Shown here: positions 27,856 to 35,671 of the stretch, piece by piece | How the letters are laid out: every line of letters begins with the position of its first letter | How positions within the stretch are numbered: position 1 is the first letter of the stretch | DNA from: Clostridia bacterium | GTDB taxonomy: Bacteria; Bacillota; Clostridia; Peptostreptococcales; Anaerovoracaceae | Assembly (NCBI GenBank): GCA_902363595.1 | Contig: CABJAP010000007.1 | Coordinates: 162,410-226,409, forward strand | Length of the DNA stretch: 64,000 nucleotides | Direction of reading: 5' to 3' | Made by a program: the position numbers and the translations under genes | The notes under the pieces: model-generated | Seen by the model: the letters and a program-made list of their open reading frames with translations, nothing else | The model's database searches: none | What the model was told of the DNA's origin: nothing

Positions 27856-28642
27856 ATCCTGGTACCTCCTGTAATTCATAATAAATCTCTCCCAGATAGA
27901 GCCCTTGCGGCGGCGCCGTATGGCCCGCATTTTGGCGGTCCTTGCTTTCAATGATGGAAGCTACGGCCGTGGGAGGTATCTTTCCCATTCCGACTTCCAC
28001 CAAGGTTCCTGTTATGATCCGCACCATGTTGTAGAGAAACCCGTCTCCAGTCACCCATATTTGGATATCGCTGCCTGCCTGGCGCAATTCCAGCTTGTAG
28101 ATGGTGCGTACCGTAGTTTCCCGCTCTGTGCCGCCAGATGCTTGAAAGCATTGGAAGTCATGGGTACCTGTAATTTGCTCGGCAGCCAGCTTCATGGCTG
28201 GCAAATCCAGGGGCCTGGGAATTTGATAGCAGTAATTTCGTTGAAACACGTCCATATTTTCCGAATTGCGGATTTTATAAATATAAGTCTTTCCTTTGGC
28301 ATCGAAACGGGCGTGAAAGTTCATTGGCTTTTCACAGACGTCCGTAACGCGGATGGGTCCAGCAGCCATCTTTCCCCGCATACCGCCTGCCAGCCTGTGA
28401 TTGACGGCCAGCGCCAAGCGTTCTGTCGGTATTCCAAATTCACCCTTCAGGGTGGCTCTCTGTCTGTAGGCGTGGACGCCGGCATCGGTCCTGCTGGTCC
28501 CGTCGATGCGGATCTCTTTGCCGCACACTGCCGATAATGCCGATTCCAGGGTACCTTGTACCGTCGGCCGTCCCGGCTGTCTCTGCCACCCGGAAAAATC
28601 GGTCCCGTCGTATTCAATGGTAAGAAGCAGGTTTCTTTCCAT
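27845..28642 (-). CDS. truA: tRNA pseudouridine(38-40) synthase
   Basis: This 265-residue protein begins [26 protein letters not shown] and carries the catalytic Asp in [42 protein letters not shown] and the end [11 protein letters not shown] are all TruA blocks. It isomerises uridines in the tRNA anticodon arm. Confidence 0.95.
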   Translation of the reverse strand: MERNLLLTIEYDGTDFSGWQRQPGRPTVQGTLESALSAVCGKEIRIDGTSRTDAGVHAYRQRATLKGEFGIPTERLALAVNHRLAGGMRGKMAAGPIRVTDVCEKPMNFHARFDAKGKTYIYKIRNSENMDVFQRNYCYQIPRPLDLPAMKLAAEQITGTHDFQCFQASGGTERETTVRTIYKLELRQAGSDIQIWVTGDGFLYNMVRIITGTLVEVGMGKIPPTAVASIIESKDRQNAGHTAPPQGLYLGEIYYELQEVPGYDE

Positions 28643-28650
28643 GGGAATAC

Positions 28651-28947
28651 CTACTTCTTGGGCAGAAGGATCTGTTTATTATCCTTTGATTCCCTGTAAA
28701 GTACGAATTTGCGGCCGATTGCTTGTACAAATTCTGCATTCAGCTCCTGGGCCAGCTGGTTTGCCACCTCTTTCGGCGACAGGCTGCAGCCTTCCTGGAG
28801 TTTGACTTTCACCAGCTCTCTTGATTCAAATCCGTTTTCCATTTCTTTTTTTATATTTTCTGTTAGCCCGCTTTTCCCCAAAAAAACCGTCGGCTCAAGT
28901 TCGTGGGCCAGCTTTTTGAGAAAGCTTCTTTGTTTGCTTGTAATCAT
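28651..28947 (-). CDS. yhbY: CRS1/YhbY-domain RNA-binding protein
   Basis: This 98-residue protein has TSKQRSFLKKLAHELEPTVFLGKSGLTENI, LVKVKLQEG and IGRKFVLYRES, the YhbY fold associated with pre-50S ribosomal particles. The GKxG-type loop is present as LGKSG. It is the first gene of yhbY-truA-deaminase-WecA-MATE. Confidence 0.92.
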   Translation of the reverse strand: MITSKQRSFLKKLAHELEPTVFLGKSGLTENIKKEMENGFESRELVKVKLQEGCSLSPKEVANQLAQELNAEFVQAIGRKFVLYRESKDNKQILLPKK

Positions 28948-29031
28948 CTCTTATCCTCTCTTGCTATATCTTTACTGATGGACTGGACCGGATGCCGCAG
29001 ATCTCATCAGAATGAGAACTTTATCCCTTCT

Positions 29032-29059
29032 ATTATATATGAATTCTGCGTTTTTACAA
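29032..29059 (-). promoter_or_regulatory. Promoter of the yhbY-truA operon
   Basis: On the minus strand TTGTAA (29059-29054), 16 bases, TATAAT (29037-29032). The -35 overlaps the stop of the preceding A24 peptidase gene. Confidence 0.5.
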
Positions 29060-29746
29060 CAGCGGCCAGATAATTACTGTATAAAAAATGGCGCTGCCGC
29101 AGATATACGGACCCAAGGGCAGCATGTCGGTGCGTTTGATTTTCCGCCTGATCAGAAGGAAGGAGAAAACCCCGGCACTGCTGAAAGCAGTCAGGACCAG
29201 CACAGCCAATGTGCCTTTAAATCCCAATGCCAGACCCAGGGCTGCAAACAGCTTGACATCTCCCAAACCGAGAGACTCCTTTTTGAAAATCAGTTTTCCA
29301 AAAAGGGCGGAAAGGAGCATCACGCCGCTGCCCAAAAGCGCGCCCCAAAGCGGCTCAAGAAAGGTTTGGTGAAAGGGAATAAAGCCCAGTGCGGAAATCG
29401 CCGTCAATAGGACAAACTGATCAGGAATAATTCCGTATTTTTTATCGGCCAATGCGATCTCCAGGAGTGCCCAGCAAAGAACAACTGCCGCCAAGGAAAG
29501 CACCCAATCAAAAAAAGCCAGCCTGAGCAAACCGGCTGTAAAAAAGCCGGAATAAATCCATTTCCATGGAAATCCTTTTATCCTTTGAAGATACGGATCT
29601 TTCAGTTTTTCATCCGGTTCCTCACCATAATCACAAAGCCACTTGGCCGGAATCTTATTAAAAATGTACACAACGGCATGCCCAGCCAGGATTCCAATTG
29701 TTACTGAGTAACAAACCGTTCCCGCCAAAACGACAAGATTCGACAC
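29054..29746 (-). CDS. A24-type prepilin peptidase lacking the zinc CxxC motifs
   Basis: This 230-residue, mostly hydrophobic protein has the two aspartate motifs of type IV prepilin peptidases: ADKKYGIIPDQ and GLGDVKLFAALG. The N-terminal loop that normally holds two CxxC pairs is replaced by a short segment with one Cys, so only the protease activity is likely, as in archaeal-type or TadV/CpaA-like enzymes. The start is GTG at 29746, with GGAGG seven bases upstream; the longer frame to 29770 includes the ribosome binding site. It stands alone, 28 kb from the pilin locus at the left edge. Confidence 0.8.
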   Translation of the reverse strand: MSNLVVLAGTVCYSVTIGILAGHAVVYIFNKIPAKWLCDYGEEPDEKLKDPYLQRIKGFPWKWIYSGFFTAGLLRLAFFDWVLSLAAVVLCWALLEIALADKKYGIIPDQFVLLTAISALGFIPFHQTFLEPLWGALLGSGVMLLSALFGKLIFKKESLGLGDVKLFAALGLALGFKGTLAVLVLTAFSSAGVFSFLLIRRKIKRTDMLPLGPYICGSAIFYTVIIWPLL

Positions 29747-29846
29747 GCATTTTCCTCCCTTCCTCTGCATTTTTCTTCTATTCTACCAATTTCGACAAAA
29801 CACCACAACATTTTTTACGAATAGCTCACAAATTGTCGTAAATGTG

Positions 29847-29876
29847 TTGTGGATTTTTGTCTATTTTCACTATAAA
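29847..29876 (+). promoter_or_regulatory. Promoter of the hybrid kinase with overlapping dyad
   Basis: TTGTGG (29847-29852), 18 bases, TATAAA (29871-29876). The -35 box forms the right end of an imperfect inverted repeat, CCACAACA..TTTACGA (29803-29820) with TCGTAAA..TGTTGTGG (29835-29852), a candidate operator. Confidence 0.5.
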
Positions 29877-29924
29877 ATCTACTTAAATAGCAATTTAAGG
29901 AGAGAATTGGGGGTAATTTGATTT

Positions 29925-31988
29925 ATGAAAAAAAATGATACGGTTATAACCACGATAACCTGCGTTGGATCCATATTTATCATTAACATTATCATTTTGC
30001 TGTTCCTGCACAACCGGGATTTGAGTACAGGGATGGCTATCTTATTGGAGAATTCGCTGGTTTTTTTTGGATTACTGCTGGTCACGATGTTCGTTGCGGA
30101 ATCCATAAGAATCAAAAAAATTAAGGGGTCTATCAGCTATTACAATGATTTTTCTAACAGCATATTAAAGCACGCGGAAAATGGGATTGCAGTGCTGGAC
30201 GAATTCAATCGCTTTGAGTTTGTCAGCTGTCGTTTCAGAGAGTTCATGGAGCTTGAGGAGGTTTCTCTGCTTGGGCATAATGCCGCGGAATATCTTCCCA
30301 AGAGCATCTATCAATTTTTAATGGAATACCGGCTCGTCCCTTATTTGGAATCCAGAGAGCCGGTGAGACAAACATTGCAATTTAAGGATTCCTATTTTGA
30401 AGCATCCGCCTTTACAATTTTTGACAAAGAAGAGCAGGCAAAATGTGTTCTAACTATTTATGACCATACAAAGCAAGTAGTGATGGAGCAGCAGCTGATT
30501 GATCAGCTTGAAGAAGTGCAGTTCCATATCGAGGCAAAGGAATCTCTCCTGGCAAATGTTTCTCATGAGCTGAAAACGCCTCTCAATGCGATTACAGGCC
30601 TTAGTCACATTTTGGAGGAATCAGATCTGGATGATCGTCAGAAAGAAATCGTCTCCAAGATCAATACGTCTTCCGATTATCTGCTCACTTTAATTAATGA
30701 TGTACTGGACTTTTCAAAGTTGAAAAACGGTACGATCAGTTTGGAGCCTTCCCATTTCTGCTTGCTGGATCTTTTAAAGGATTTGGAACAGATGTTTCAG
30801 CCCGTGGCTTCCCAAAAAGGAATTCATTTGCTGACCAATTACGGATTCGACTCTGAGCTGTGTTTAAACCTGGACCGGCTCCGGATGGAACAGGTCATGG
30901 TCAACTTAATTAATAACGCCTGTAAGTTCACGGATGCAGGATATGTCCGCATTAACGTATCGGTTTTAAAAGAATTCCAGGATACGATCACACTGAAAAT
31001 CGCTGTAGAGGATACAGGCATCGGCATTGATCCTCAAGATCTTTCAGGCATTTTTACAGAGTTTTATCAGGCAGAGGGCCATTTGACGAAAATGCACTCG
31101 GGTGCAGGGCTGGGTCTGCCTATTTGCAAGCACTTGGTTGAACATATGGGCGGCTCTTTATGGGCTGAGAGCAAAAAGGGGATGGGATCCACATTTTGCT
31201 TTACAATCACTGCGCCCAAGTACTATAGCGCCGAAGAAAAAAACACGTCGCTGGTACCGGTCTTGCAAGGTCATGGAGAAAACATTCTCGTTGTAGAGGA
31301 TACTCCCATAAACTACGAAGTCGTGGAAGATCTTCTCACTCGTGTAAATCTGACCTGTGAGCATGCAGCTTCCGGCCTGGAGGCGCTCAATATGTGTGAA
31401 CAATCGGGAGACGAATATTACAGCGTCATTCTAATGGACATTCATATGCCAATTATGAATGGGTATGAGACCGCCCGCAAACTGAAAGAAATGGGCATAA
31501 CCGCGCCAATCATCGCTCTTACTGCAACAAATATGGATAAGGAGATACAAATGCGTTACAATGATTTATTCCACGATTTTATACTGAAACCGTTCAAATA
31601 CACCCAGCTTTACAGCGCCCTGCGTCCTTATATCGAGGATGCCCCCGTCGGAGGAAAGACAAGACTTCAGGAGGATCCTTTTGCCGGCAGGGATCAAGCC
31701 ATTGAAAATCTCGGCGGCAGCACCGCCCTTTACGAAAAGCATCTGTCTCGCTTTAAAAAGAACTATGCCCAGGCCTGCGATACGCTGGAAGACCACTTAA
31801 CTTCCGGCCACAGGGACAAAGCAAAAATTTTAGCCCATTCCATTAAGGGACTGGCCGGGACATTAGGACTTACTTATTTGGCACGCTCTGCCGAGGTATT
31901 GGAAAGCGCTATCAACAATGGTGCTGAAAATCTTTCTCCTCAGGTCACAGTCTTTCGGGACAAGCTGGAGCAGGTGATTAATCAATAA
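29925..31988 (+). CDS. Hybrid sensor histidine kinase (PAS-HisKA-HATPase-REC-HPt)
   Basis: The protein has 687 residues. Two N-terminal membrane helices (about 5-28 and 40-60) are separated by a very short extracellular loop. A PAS-like domain (about 80-185) follows, then HisKA with SHELKTPLNAITGLSHIL (phospho-His), HATPase (NLINNACKFTD, DTGIGI, GAGLGL), a receiver (VVEDTPINYEVVEDL, phospho-Asp in ILMDIHMPIMNG, then LTAT) and an HPt domain (LAHSIKGLAGTLG). It is a complete intramolecular phosphorelay. No DNA-binding partner gene is adjacent, so the output must be elsewhere. The tiny sensor loop suggests membrane or cytoplasmic sensing. Confidence 0.93.
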   Translation: MKKNDTVITTITCVGSIFIINIIILLFLHNRDLSTGMAILLENSLVFFGLLLVTMFVAESIRIKKIKGSISYYNDFSNSILKHAENGIAVLDEFNRFEFVSCRFREFMELEEVSLLGHNAAEYLPKSIYQFLMEYRLVPYLESREPVRQTLQFKDSYFEASAFTIFDKEEQAKCVLTIYDHTKQVVMEQQLIDQLEEVQFHIEAKESLLANVSHELKTPLNAITGLSHILEESDLDDRQKEIVSKINTSSDYLLTLINDVLDFSKLKNGTISLEPSHFCLLDLLKDLEQMFQPVASQKGIHLLTNYGFDSELCLNLDRLRMEQVMVNLINNACKFTDAGYVRINVSVLKEFQDTITLKIAVEDTGIGIDPQDLSGIFTEFYQAEGHLTKMHSGAGLGLPICKHLVEHMGGSLWAESKKGMGSTFCFTITAPKYYSAEEKNTSLVPVLQGHGENILVVEDTPINYEVVEDLLTRVNLTCEHAASGLEALNMCEQSGDEYYSVILMDIHMPIMNGYETARKLKEMGITAPIIALTATNMDKEIQMRYNDLFHDFILKPFKYTQLYSALRPYIEDAPVGGKTRLQEDPFAGRDQAIENLGGSTALYEKHLSRFKKNYAQACDTLEDHLTSGHRDKAKILAHSIKGLAGTLGLTYLARSAEVLESAINNGAENLSPQVTVFRDKLEQVINQ

Positions 31989-32174
31989 TCGGTGATCAAG
32001 GGATCGAACAAAGCATGCTGCGGCATGCAAGACGTCAAAGGGTTCTTGGATATATTGTTGCTTATTGTCCATGAGGCAGGCGTTTTGCTGGTGTAGCGTG
32101 GATGGTGGTTGACCGAAATAAAATCAGACTATTTTTTGCCTAATTGGTGTAAATTTTTTTAGGTGCGCGGACTC

Positions 32175-32209
32175 AAAATCGCCCAAAGTCCGCGCTTTGG
32201 GCGATTTTT
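32175..32209 (+). terminator. Bidirectional terminator between kinase and SSB-like gene
   Basis: A perfect 14-bp stem AAAATCGCCCAAAG/CTTTGGGCGATTTT (32175-32188 with 32195-32208). T-runs on both strands suit the convergent genes on either side. The stretch 31989-32174 holds no gene. Confidence 0.85.
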
Positions 32210-32267
32210 ACAACGTCCGGTTCAGAAAGTTAAATCAAATTAAAGTTTCTCTTTTGACCCGCTTCTT

Positions 32268-32882
32268 TTAGCATTCTTCCATCTTGATAATCGATACTTC
32301 GTAAGCGACTTTCACACTTACATTTCCTTCTTCATCCCGTTTTTTGTATTCTCTGCTCTGTATCCTTCCCTCAATGGCCAGCTTGCATCCTACGTCCAGT
32401 TCTCCGCCGTATGCAGCATTTCGGCCCCAAGCAATACATGGTATGTAATCGGATTTATTATACATACGGTTAACTGCTAGCATTAAATCACAAATTTCCC
32501 GCCCAAGAGGCGAGGTCCTTCTCACCGGTTTTTTGCACACAAATCCTTCCAAATAAATTCGATTTTCATGAGGAGTCTCCGCCTCAAGTACTTCTACTTC
32601 CCTGACAAAAACTACAACATTCAATCGATTTTTTCCTTCGCACTCCTGGTTATAAGTGCGTACCTGTCCGGAGACTTTTACAGTCTGACCCGGCGTAAGG
32701 GACATGCTGCCGATAAGACGTTCAGATACCATTAGTCTGATATCGTCCTCATAACCGCTTTTTCGCACCACTCCCAGCAGTGCCACATAAAAAGCTTCTC
32801 CATACGTTTTGTGGCTGAATTCCAGTTCCGACAGGACCTTCCCCACCAGCTGCGCGCTGTTTCCTTCCAGAATCTTTTCCAT
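32268..32882 (-). CDS. Two-OB-fold single-stranded-DNA-binding-like protein
   Basis: In this 204-residue protein the N-terminal half (about 1-100) and C-terminal half (about 105-204) each read like a PriB/SSB-type OB fold: LVGKVLSELEFSHKTYGEAFYVALLGVVRKSG...VKVSGQVRTY, and NRIYLEGFVCKKPVRRTSPLGREICDLMLAVNR...DYIPCIAWGRNAA...LAIEGRIQSREY. The second half is the closer SSB match. It lacks the acidic SSB tail. A role in DNA replication or repair is likely, but it is not the housekeeping tetrameric SSB by layout. An AGGGGG ribosome binding site supports the ATG. Confidence 0.75.
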   Translation of the reverse strand: MEKILEGNSAQLVGKVLSELEFSHKTYGEAFYVALLGVVRKSGYEDDIRLMVSERLIGSMSLTPGQTVKVSGQVRTYNQECEGKNRLNVVVFVREVEVLEAETPHENRIYLEGFVCKKPVRRTSPLGREICDLMLAVNRMYNKSDYIPCIAWGRNAAYGGELDVGCKLAIEGRIQSREYKKRDEEGNVSVKVAYEVSIIKMEEC

Positions 32883-32956
32883 AAAAATCCCCCTAAAGCA
32901 AAGTATCTATGATAAACACATCATCTTAACACGGCATTGCCGCAAGGTTGCGTCTC

Positions 32957-32989
32957 AATAAAAGATGCCCCGGCGTGGTTCGCATCTTA
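32957..32989 (-). terminator. Terminator of the valS-folC-dagK-GNAT operon
   Basis: AAGATGC (32962-32968) pairs with GCATCTT (32982-32988). On the minus strand it is followed by TTTATT, 30 bases after the GNAT stop. Confidence 0.6.
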
Positions 32990-33018
32990 TAGAATATATT
33001 GCCTTTTGGGGGGAATTA

Positions 33019-33465
33019 TTACTCGAAATCTAGCTTCATCACTTCGGGATGACAGGTTTTTCCGTATTGTGGACAGGTCAGACACTCAAAAAAATTCGGT
33101 GCTTCCTCCCTGGGAACGGTTTTGAATCCGTACTTTCGAAAAAATTCCGGAGCGCGGGCGACCAAGTAGATACAGCGCCCCCCTTGTGATAAAGTTTCTT
33201 CTACCGCTTTATCCAGCAGAATCTTGCCGATCTTGAGTTTACGGTAAATCTTTTCCACTGCGATTCCATCGATGATGAATTCACCTTCCCTCTTGGCCAG
33301 AACCAGCGCAGCTACCAGATGCTCGTCCTTTCCGTGGGTTACCTGCCAGCATTTGACCAGGTCAGTAGGCACCGGCTCTTCTTCTGAAAACTCCAGCTCG
33401 TTTTCGATGAAAAAGGGCACTAATTTTTCATAATCCTTGGTTTCGGACATTACAATATTAATCAT
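33019..33465 (-). CDS. GNAT-family N-acetyltransferase with C-terminal Cys motif
   Basis: This 148-residue protein has the GNAT core LVAALVLAKREGEFIIDGIAVEKIYRKLKIGKILLDKAVEE, with the acetyl-CoA loop partly altered (RKLKIG for RGxGxG/A), then YLVARAPEFFRKYGFKTV. The tail FECLTCPQYGKTCHPEVM carries three Cys and could bind a metal. The acceptor is unknown. The ATG directly abuts the lipid kinase stop (TAGATG). Confidence 0.85.
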   Translation of the reverse strand: MINIVMSETKDYEKLVPFFIENELEFSEEEPVPTDLVKCWQVTHGKDEHLVAALVLAKREGEFIIDGIAVEKIYRKLKIGKILLDKAVEETLSQGGRCIYLVARAPEFFRKYGFKTVPREEAPNFFECLTCPQYGKTCHPEVMKLDFE

Positions 33466-34374
33466 CTATAAATCATCCTCCTCTGTAAAAATTTTCAGCC
33501 GGTTATGGAGAAGACCGAAATTAAGCGGGAACTTTTCTCCTTGTTCGCCGTCGATATCTGTAGAAACATCGTCGTCCGACTCCAATCGCAGCTCTGCTGT
33601 TTTGAAGGTCAAGACGTGTTTGTTTTTGGAATGGTTGCCGTGTATCACATTGAACAGCAGAGGTCCCAGTTCAATAATCGGCATTTTACGGAATAGGATT
33701 ACATCCATCAAGCCGTCATTAATCTCGGATTCCGGTGAAATCTTTTTAAAGCCGCCGGCAGATATCCCGTTCATAACCACCATAAAATACATCTCCTCTT
33801 CATAGGTTTCATCCGGCGTGATCAGCCGCACTTTATGCGCCCGCAGATTGGGCACCTCAGTAACCGCTTTTAGATAATAGGCCATGACTCCGATGGTGTT
33901 TTTCAAATTGGGATCCGTTTTCTGGCTCACATCGATCAGAGCGCCCATGGCCGCCACATTGATAAAATGCCGGTCGTTGACCTTTCCCACATCAGCGTTG
34001 GTAAAATGGTTCCCCAGAGCGATGTCCACCATACCGTCAATATCGGTAGGGATTTCAAAATAGTAAGCAAAATCATTGGCCGTTCCCGCAGGGAAGATCG
34101 CCAGCGGCAGATGGATATCGTGACGGATCATAGCATTGACACAAATATTAATAGTACCGTCGCCGCCGGCAGCGATGATCTGCCGGTATTCATCCACGTT
34201 CATTGTCGCCAGCGCCCGATCGATTGCCATCCCTTTGGCTGCACGCACTGGTACAATCTGATATCCGGCCGTCTGGAAGCGATCGATAATATAATCCAAA
34301 TTATTTTTAAATAGTCCGTTTCCCGAATTCGGGTTATAAAAGAGTAATACTTTTTCAGCTTTTTCTTGGCACAT
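33466..34374 (-). CDS. Diacylglycerol/lipid kinase family protein (YegS/DagK-type)
   Basis: This 302-residue protein has LLFYNPNSGNG at the start, AAGGDGTINICVNAM (the nucleotide-binding GGDGT motif), FPAGTANDFAYYFEIP and a C-terminal beta domain with ADVGKVNDRHFINVAAMGA. The family phosphorylates diacylglycerol or related lipids at the membrane. Its ATG overlaps the folC TAA by one base (TAATG). Confidence 0.9.
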   Translation of the reverse strand: MCQEKAEKVLLFYNPNSGNGLFKNNLDYIIDRFQTAGYQIVPVRAAKGMAIDRALATMNVDEYRQIIAAGGDGTINICVNAMIRHDIHLPLAIFPAGTANDFAYYFEIPTDIDGMVDIALGNHFTNADVGKVNDRHFINVAAMGALIDVSQKTDPNLKNTIGVMAYYLKAVTEVPNLRAHKVRLITPDETYEEEMYFMVVMNGISAGGFKKISPESEINDGLMDVILFRKMPIIELGPLLFNVIHGNHSKNKHVLTFKTAELRLESDDDVSTDIDGEQGEKFPLNFGLLHNRLKIFTEEDDL

Positions 34375-35654
34375 TAGTTAAACAGCCCCCTTATTTCTCC
34401 TATTAAATACAACGATCCGGCAATCAGAACCACTTCCGGATCAAATGGCGCTTCTGCTGCCATACGGTATGCTTCTTTTGCATTCGATGCTACTTTGCAG
34501 ACCGCGCCTTTTTTGTCCAGCAGCTGCCGAAGGTCCTCTGCAGGCATTTTCCTCGGATTGTCCGGCTCTGTTACCACGAACTGATCGGTAATCTGACAGA
34601 ACTCATCGGTAATTTGATCCGTCTCTTTATCTGCCAGCATGCCGGTGACCACGACGATCCGTCGCTGAGGAAAACAAGCTTTCACCGTTTCTTTAAGCGC
34701 TGCCGCCCCCGCCTGGTTGTGGGCGCCGTCGAGAACGACACAAGGGTCGCCGTCCAGAACTTCAAATCGTCCCGGCTGTCTGGCACAAAGCAGTCCTTGG
34801 TATAATTTGTCACGGCTTACTTTTATTATACCCTTTTTTCTGAGAATCTCCAAGGCGGTCAAAGCAGTTTTCGCATTTTCAATCTGATGTCTGCCTGCCA
34901 TGCCGATGCGGACGCCGCTGTAGTCGGTTCCATAAATCTCTATGTCAAAGGCATATCCTGACAGAGATTGTTCCCGGATCCCATACGTTAGCTTTGCAGC
35001 ATCGTAAAGGACCGCGCCTTTTTCATAGGCTCTTTTGGCGATAACCCGCGCCGCCTGCTTTTGCTCCACATTGGAAACCACCGGCACGCCGGTTTTGATG
35101 ATGCCGGCCTTTTCGCCGGCGATTTCTTCCAGGGTATTTCCCAGCCGATCCATATGGTCGTAGGAAATAGAAGTAATGATGCTGATCAACGGGTTTTCCA
35201 CCACGTTGGTAGAATCGCCGCTCCCTCCCAGCCCCACTTCCAGAATTACAAAATCAGCCTTCCGCCCTGCAAAATACAAGAAGGCTATGGCTGTCACCAC
35301 TTCGAACTCAGTCGGCGAATCCAGGCCTTCCCGCACCATTTCTTCTGCTTTTTCCATCACCTGATCGGTGTATTGGTCCAGCTCCCGGTCGGATATAAAT
35401 GCGCCGTCCAATTGAATCCGCTCGTGGAAGCTTTGAATGAAAGGGGAGGTGTAAAGCCCCACCTTATATCCGTTGGCCGCAAGCGCCTCGTAGATAAACT
35501 TGCATACGGAACCTTTTCCGTTGGTCCCGGCCACATGGATGACCCGCAGAGGCTTGTGCGGGTCTCCCAATTTTTTTAGCAGCACGTTCATCCGTTCCAA
35601 CCCCAGGACGCTTCCGAACCGGTCAAACTGGTGTATCTTTTTTATTGCATCCAT
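34374..35654 (-). CDS. folC: Folylpolyglutamate synthase / dihydrofolate synthase
   Basis: This 426-residue protein has the P-loop VIHVAGTNGKGSVCKFI, TSPFIQSFHERI, LEVGLGGSGDSTNV and VLDGAHNQAGAAAL, the Mur-ligase-like blocks of FolC. It adds glutamates to folates, fitting the C1-folate genes elsewhere in the window. One variation: GLGGSGDSTNV where GLGGRLDATNV is usual, so the Arg/Leu pair after GLGG is Ser/Gly. It lies 17 bases after valS. Confidence 0.93.
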   Translation of the reverse strand: MDAIKKIHQFDRFGSVLGLERMNVLLKKLGDPHKPLRVIHVAGTNGKGSVCKFIYEALAANGYKVGLYTSPFIQSFHERIQLDGAFISDRELDQYTDQVMEKAEEMVREGLDSPTEFEVVTAIAFLYFAGRKADFVILEVGLGGSGDSTNVVENPLISIITSISYDHMDRLGNTLEEIAGEKAGIIKTGVPVVSNVEQKQAARVIAKRAYEKGAVLYDAAKLTYGIREQSLSGYAFDIEIYGTDYSGVRIGMAGRHQIENAKTALTALEILRKKGIIKVSRDKLYQGLLCARQPGRFEVLDGDPCVVLDGAHNQAGAAALKETVKACFPQRRIVVVTGMLADKETDQITDEFCQITDQFVVTEPDNPRKMPAEDLRQLLDKKGAVCKVASNAKEAYRMAAEAPFDPEVVLIAGSLYLIGEIRGLFN

Positions 35655-35671
35655 TGCTGCTACCTATCTCC

